Origin: Vibrio qingdaonensis | Lineage (GTDB): Bacteria > Pseudomonadota > Gammaproteobacteria > Enterobacterales > Vibrionaceae | Direction: 5' to 3' | NCBI RefSeq assembly: GCF_026191675.1 | Contig: NZ_JAKRRY010000029.1 | Span: 1-64,000, forward strand | Length of the DNA: 64,000 bases | Shown: piece by piece, positions 61,191-64,000 of the stretch | How the letters are laid out: each line of letters starts with the position of its first letter | How positions within the stretch are numbered: position 1 is the stretch's first letter | Program-made: the position numbers and the translations under genes | The notes under the pieces: generated by a model | The model's database searches: none | What the model was told of the DNA's origin: nothing | What the model saw: the letters and a program-made list of their open reading frames with translations, nothing else

Positions 61191-63524
61191 TTAAATTCTT
61201 TTTAGTGAAAAGGTGTAGGATTGGCCATCTAAGTCACCGACATCGACGGATATGATCCCGGAAGCATCGATTGACACTCGATTGTCTGCGTCATGACTAA
61301 TGGTTATATTTTTATCAAGAGAAAAAGCGATGACGTGTGAAGACCATTTGGGATCGGAAACCGATACTGTCATGTCGCCATTGCCGTGTTGTTTCATCAT
61401 CATGGAGAGCGGGGTTTGTGCTTCAATATTGCCGACTTTGCCACTTGTCCAGAAGTTGGCTGCGATGAGGTCGAGAGCCTGATGAGCGACAACGTGCGCC
61501 GTCGCATCATTACTTAGCACCTCAATTTCAGGGACATAGCCTGATGCGGCATTGGGTACAATGGCATACTGATAGTTGTTGTGGAGGTCGCTATCGAATG
61601 TCGCGCTGACAAAGCAGCCTTCGACTTTGCCGCTGTTGACGCCAATATCAGACCAATCACCTTGGCGACAGGTTTGTTTTACGTTGACCGTGTTGTCGGA
61701 TAGCGCGATATATTGGATCGGATGTTGAGTCGTATCGTACTGAATCTCCAAACGTTCCAAGCGACCAGTAAACCCGTCAGGCCCAGAAAGCGGTTCTCCA
61801 TTGACATAAATAGAGGCGTTATGAACCACTTTTCGGTTTTCAATCACGGTTAACGCATTACTGCTGCTGTTATTGGTGATGTTTGAGCCAAGCGCAATGA
61901 TGTCTTGGTCGAATAAAAACCATGACTTCTTCGCTGACAGAAGATTGTTGTAGTTTGTGAAGTTGAATCCGACACTACCGTATTGATCTAATTGGCTACC
62001 ACCAGACCAAGTAATCGCATCTTGTCGTCCTTCCCGTTGTTCGCTGCGCTGACCAGAACACGGATTACGGACTTCATCCAGTACAGTAATACCGGGCAAT
62101 TTATAGGCATCTACCACAGGCCAGTATTGATTGTAATGATCTTGCTGGTTGTAAAGGTAGGTGACACCATCTCCGCTATACCATCCTTGGGTATTTTCAC
62201 TATTAATACACTCGTAATTGCCCACTCGATTCGAATGCATGGCGATACTAAATGACCAATCAGGTCGGTGATGAACCACGCGATCCATCGCTGGAAATTG
62301 AACATGCTCACTGCGATGCGTAATGACATCAATCGCGCTATCTTCGACGATCGTTCTAGCCATTTGATACGGATAGAAAAGACCAATAGAGTCAAAGAAG
62401 TCGCCTTGTAGATCCGTGAGGATTTGGCTTTTTATGACTCGAGAGAGCTGTTCATGCTGGGAATCCGGCGTAGAAGCGACATAAAGCAACATGGCGTTAA
62501 GAGTGGCATGCCCCAGTTTATCGTTTTGACCATTGATACGTGAAATAGCGCGTCCATTTACGCTGTCCATCATTCGCCCATTGACGAGGAAAGGGTAAAA
62601 GGACTCGAGTAGAATTGGGTAAATACGCTCTAGGTTAAGGTTATCGAGAGCAGGTAATTGTGCCGCCTCAGCAGAACCAACGATGAGGCCAAGACCTTTA
62701 ATCAACTCGTTACCGTATGTACCGGTATAGGGAATGTCGGTATGTTGAATAAAGGAGTGATCGAGATAGAATCCATCACCTTGGTTCACCGTATCAATGA
62801 CCGTTGACACCGATTGCAATGCGGCATCAATATCTTGGTCGTTTTTGTCTAAGATGCCACGAACCAACACGACTTGAGACGTGTCGACAAGGTTTGCACC
62901 GACAGAGGGTTTGATGTTACCTCCGACATTTATTGTTGTTGGATCGGGCACAAAGTGTCGCGTCGCTAAAATGTATTGGCTAATGAGATCGGGGTCGAGA
63001 TCATCTTTCATCAGCATCAATATGTCATTGATGACTTTTGGTGTACCGATTTGCCAATTCCACCAGTTTCCCGGTTGTTCGGTTACATTTGCGTGGTAAT
63101 AGTGCTGGTTTAAGCGAGTTAAACTGCTTTCTATGGTTGTTTTTAACGTCACATTACCGAAGAGATCACCTTGGGGAAGGGTGTAGCTTTTCGCCATAGC
63201 CAGTAGGCGCAAATAGTTGGCGCGCAACTGGCTATCGATATTACTTGGTGTGATCACCAAATCGGCAAATGTGCCGTCTGCTCGTAAAGGTTGGCTATTG
63301 AGCCAACCTTCTGTTTGGGTATTGAGAGTCGCAATTTTTGCTTGCAGTGCGCTGTCATACTCGAGGGCAGGATCACCAATTAAATAGTGATTCCATTTTG
63401 CTCGAAAGACTTCCATCGCTTTCTGATCTTCAGGTTCTTTTATTGGGTTGTTGGACTCTGATCCACACCCGAACAAGAGGCCTGAAATAGCGATGGCAAG
63501 CAGCGGCTGTTTGAATGATGTCAT
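61191..63524 (-). CDS. PL8 polysaccharide lyase lipoprotein (hyaluronate/chondroitin lyase type)
   Basis: A 777-residue lyase with lipobox ISGLLFGC (Cys20). It has the PL8 alpha/alpha toroid (about 35-390) and beta-sandwich domains to the end. Catalytic Asn211, His261 and Tyr270 have spacings of 50 and 9 residues, identical to Asn-His-Tyr in pneumococcal hyaluronate lyase and Flavobacterium chondroitinase AC. NWWNWQIGTP (153-162), substrate-cleft aromatic residues and NGRAISR complete the signature. The ATG at MTSFKQ follows the preceding PL8 stop by 10 bases. Substrate among hyaluronan, chondroitin or xanthan cannot be read; glycosaminoglycan is most likely. Confidence 0.88.
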   Translation of the reverse strand: MTSFKQPLLAIAISGLLFGCGSESNNPIKEPEDQKAMEVFRAKWNHYLIGDPALEYDSALQAKIATLNTQTEGWLNSQPLRADGTFADLVITPSNIDSQLRANYLRLLAMAKSYTLPQGDLFGNVTLKTTIESSLTRLNQHYYHANVTEQPGNWWNWQIGTPKVINDILMLMKDDLDPDLISQYILATRHFVPDPTTINVGGNIKPSVGANLVDTSQVVLVRGILDKNDQDIDAALQSVSTVIDTVNQGDGFYLDHSFIQHTDIPYTGTYGNELIKGLGLIVGSAEAAQLPALDNLNLERIYPILLESFYPFLVNGRMMDSVNGRAISRINGQNDKLGHATLNAMLLYVASTPDSQHEQLSRVIKSQILTDLQGDFFDSIGLFYPYQMARTIVEDSAIDVITHRSEHVQFPAMDRVVHHRPDWSFSIAMHSNRVGNYECINSENTQGWYSGDGVTYLYNQQDHYNQYWPVVDAYKLPGITVLDEVRNPCSGQRSEQREGRQDAITWSGGSQLDQYGSVGFNFTNYNNLLSAKKSWFLFDQDIIALGSNITNNSSSNALTVIENRKVVHNASIYVNGEPLSGPDGFTGRLERLEIQYDTTQHPIQYIALSDNTVNVKQTCRQGDWSDIGVNSGKVEGCFVSATFDSDLHNNYQYAIVPNAASGYVPEIEVLSNDATAHVVAHQALDLIAANFWTSGKVGNIEAQTPLSMMMKQHGNGDMTVSVSDPKWSSHVIAFSLDKNITISHDADNRVSIDASGIISVDVGDLDGQSYTFSLKRI

Positions 63525-63534
63525 AGGATCACCA

Positions 63535-64000
63535 TCATTTAATACGCTTAAGCGTAAAGGTATAGCTTGAACCACTAAGGTCATCGAGATCGACAGAGAC
63601 CTCATTGCCGTTAGTGACTTTTACGCGCGGATCGTCATTGGTCAGTAATTCAAACTGGCCGTCGATAGTGAAGCTTCTATTGAACCAAGATCGAGTTGGA
63701 TTAGACACGGAAACTTGCACGAGACCGTCGGATTCTTGCGTCATAATCGACATCGCTGATTTGCTTGTAATCGCTCCTGCTTTACCTTTACTCCAAAAAT
63801 TGGCTGCAAATAAGTTGAGTGACTTATGCTCAACAGCATGCACTGACTGATTGTTCGCTAAAATTGAAATATCTTGGCTTGGTGTCGCCATACTTGGCGT
63901 GATCATGTAAGCGTATTGGTTGCGGTCTTGGTCATGGCTCATTGTTGCTTCATAGAAACAGCCAGAAACAGTCCCTTTGCTGGTGCCGATATCAGACCAA
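63535..64000 (-). CDS. Second PL8 lyase, C-terminal part only (runs off the window)
   Basis: The frame is open to the window edge and encodes the C-terminal end of another PL8 lyase. WSDIGTSKGTVSGCFYEATM aligns with WSDIGVNSGKVEGCFVSATF of the neighbouring lyase, and both proteins end in YTF(S/T)LKRI. This is a tandem paralogue, clearly diverged, so the duplication is not recent. The active-site domain lies outside the window, so activity cannot be judged. Its stop lies 10 bases before the next lyase start, indicating one operon. Confidence 0.88.
   Translation of the reverse strand, partial: WSDIGTSKGTVSGCFYEATMSHDQDRNQYAYMITPSMATPSQDISILANNQSVHAVEHKSLNLFAANFWSKGKAGAITSKSAMSIMTQESDGLVQVSVSNPTRSWFNRSFTIDGQFELLTNDDPRVKVTNGNEVSVDLDDLSGSSYTFTLKRIK

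Noticed and set aside
63535-63942. A separate 135-residue protein upstream of the PL8 gene
   Set aside because: The frame stays open to the window edge and aligns with the end of the neighbouring PL8 lyase, so it is the 3' part of a larger gene and the internal ATG is not its start.

Overview
The window is chromosomal DNA from a Vibrio or close relative. The evidence is a LuxR/HapR/SmcR-type quorum-sensing master regulator at the left edge, a petABC cytochrome bc1 operon between rplM-rpsI and sspAB, and the complete Vibrio chitin-disaccharide operon. Gene order follows the V. cholerae chromosome I order closely up to the chitin-binding-protein gene. There are no rRNA or tRNA genes, insertion sequences, integrases or CRISPR arrays.

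Layout. 1-6.3 kb: luxR with a recognisable Qrr sRNA target in its leader, hpt, a beta-carbonic anhydrase divergent from a SulP anion transporter, and the yadGH ABC exporter. 6.4-15 kb: glnE, hldE, tolC, then the nudF-yqiB-cpdA-yqiA group. 15-24 kb: parE-parC, the envelope proteases degS and degQ, and the division-linked zapG and zapE. 24-29.4 kb: rplM-rpsI, petABC, sspAB. 29.4-33.6 kb: a glycerate module (kinase, GntP-type permease, CdaR-type regulator) and yacL. 33.6-39.4 kb: a sigma-54/NtrC-controlled glnK-amtB pair and an iron-regulated fbpABC ferric-iron importer. 39.4-40.4 kb: an RHH protein and a DJ-1/PfpI protein.

40.5-55 kb, all on the minus strand, is the chitin disaccharide system. 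A periplasmic chitooligosaccharide-binding protein feeds a two-permease, two-ATPase importer. Chitobiose phosphorylase (GH94), hexosaminidase (GH20), GlcN kinase, a GH9 exo-glucosaminidase and a phosphohexomutase then process the cargo. Stable hairpins punctuate this operon, and it ends in a structured 3' UTR with a strong terminator.

55.8-64 kb is accessory. It holds a secreted lipoprotein metalloprotease of the ImpA type, a small membrane protein, and a minus-strand operon of lipoproteins: two tandem PL8 lyases (the upstream one cut by the window edge) and a two-domain lyase-like protein. In V. cholerae the chitin sensor gene chiS lies close to the binding-protein gene; here an apparent glycosaminoglycan/mucin-degrading locus occupies that side. 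This locus is the least described part of the window.

Best leads: the right-hand glycan-degradation locus; the control region upstream of cbp (two CRP-like sites, a 30-bp-spaced direct repeat, a LuxR-like half-site); the possible sRNA at the 3' end of the chitin operon; and the terminator embedded inside the RHH gene. All assignments are from reading the sequence; no database search was run.
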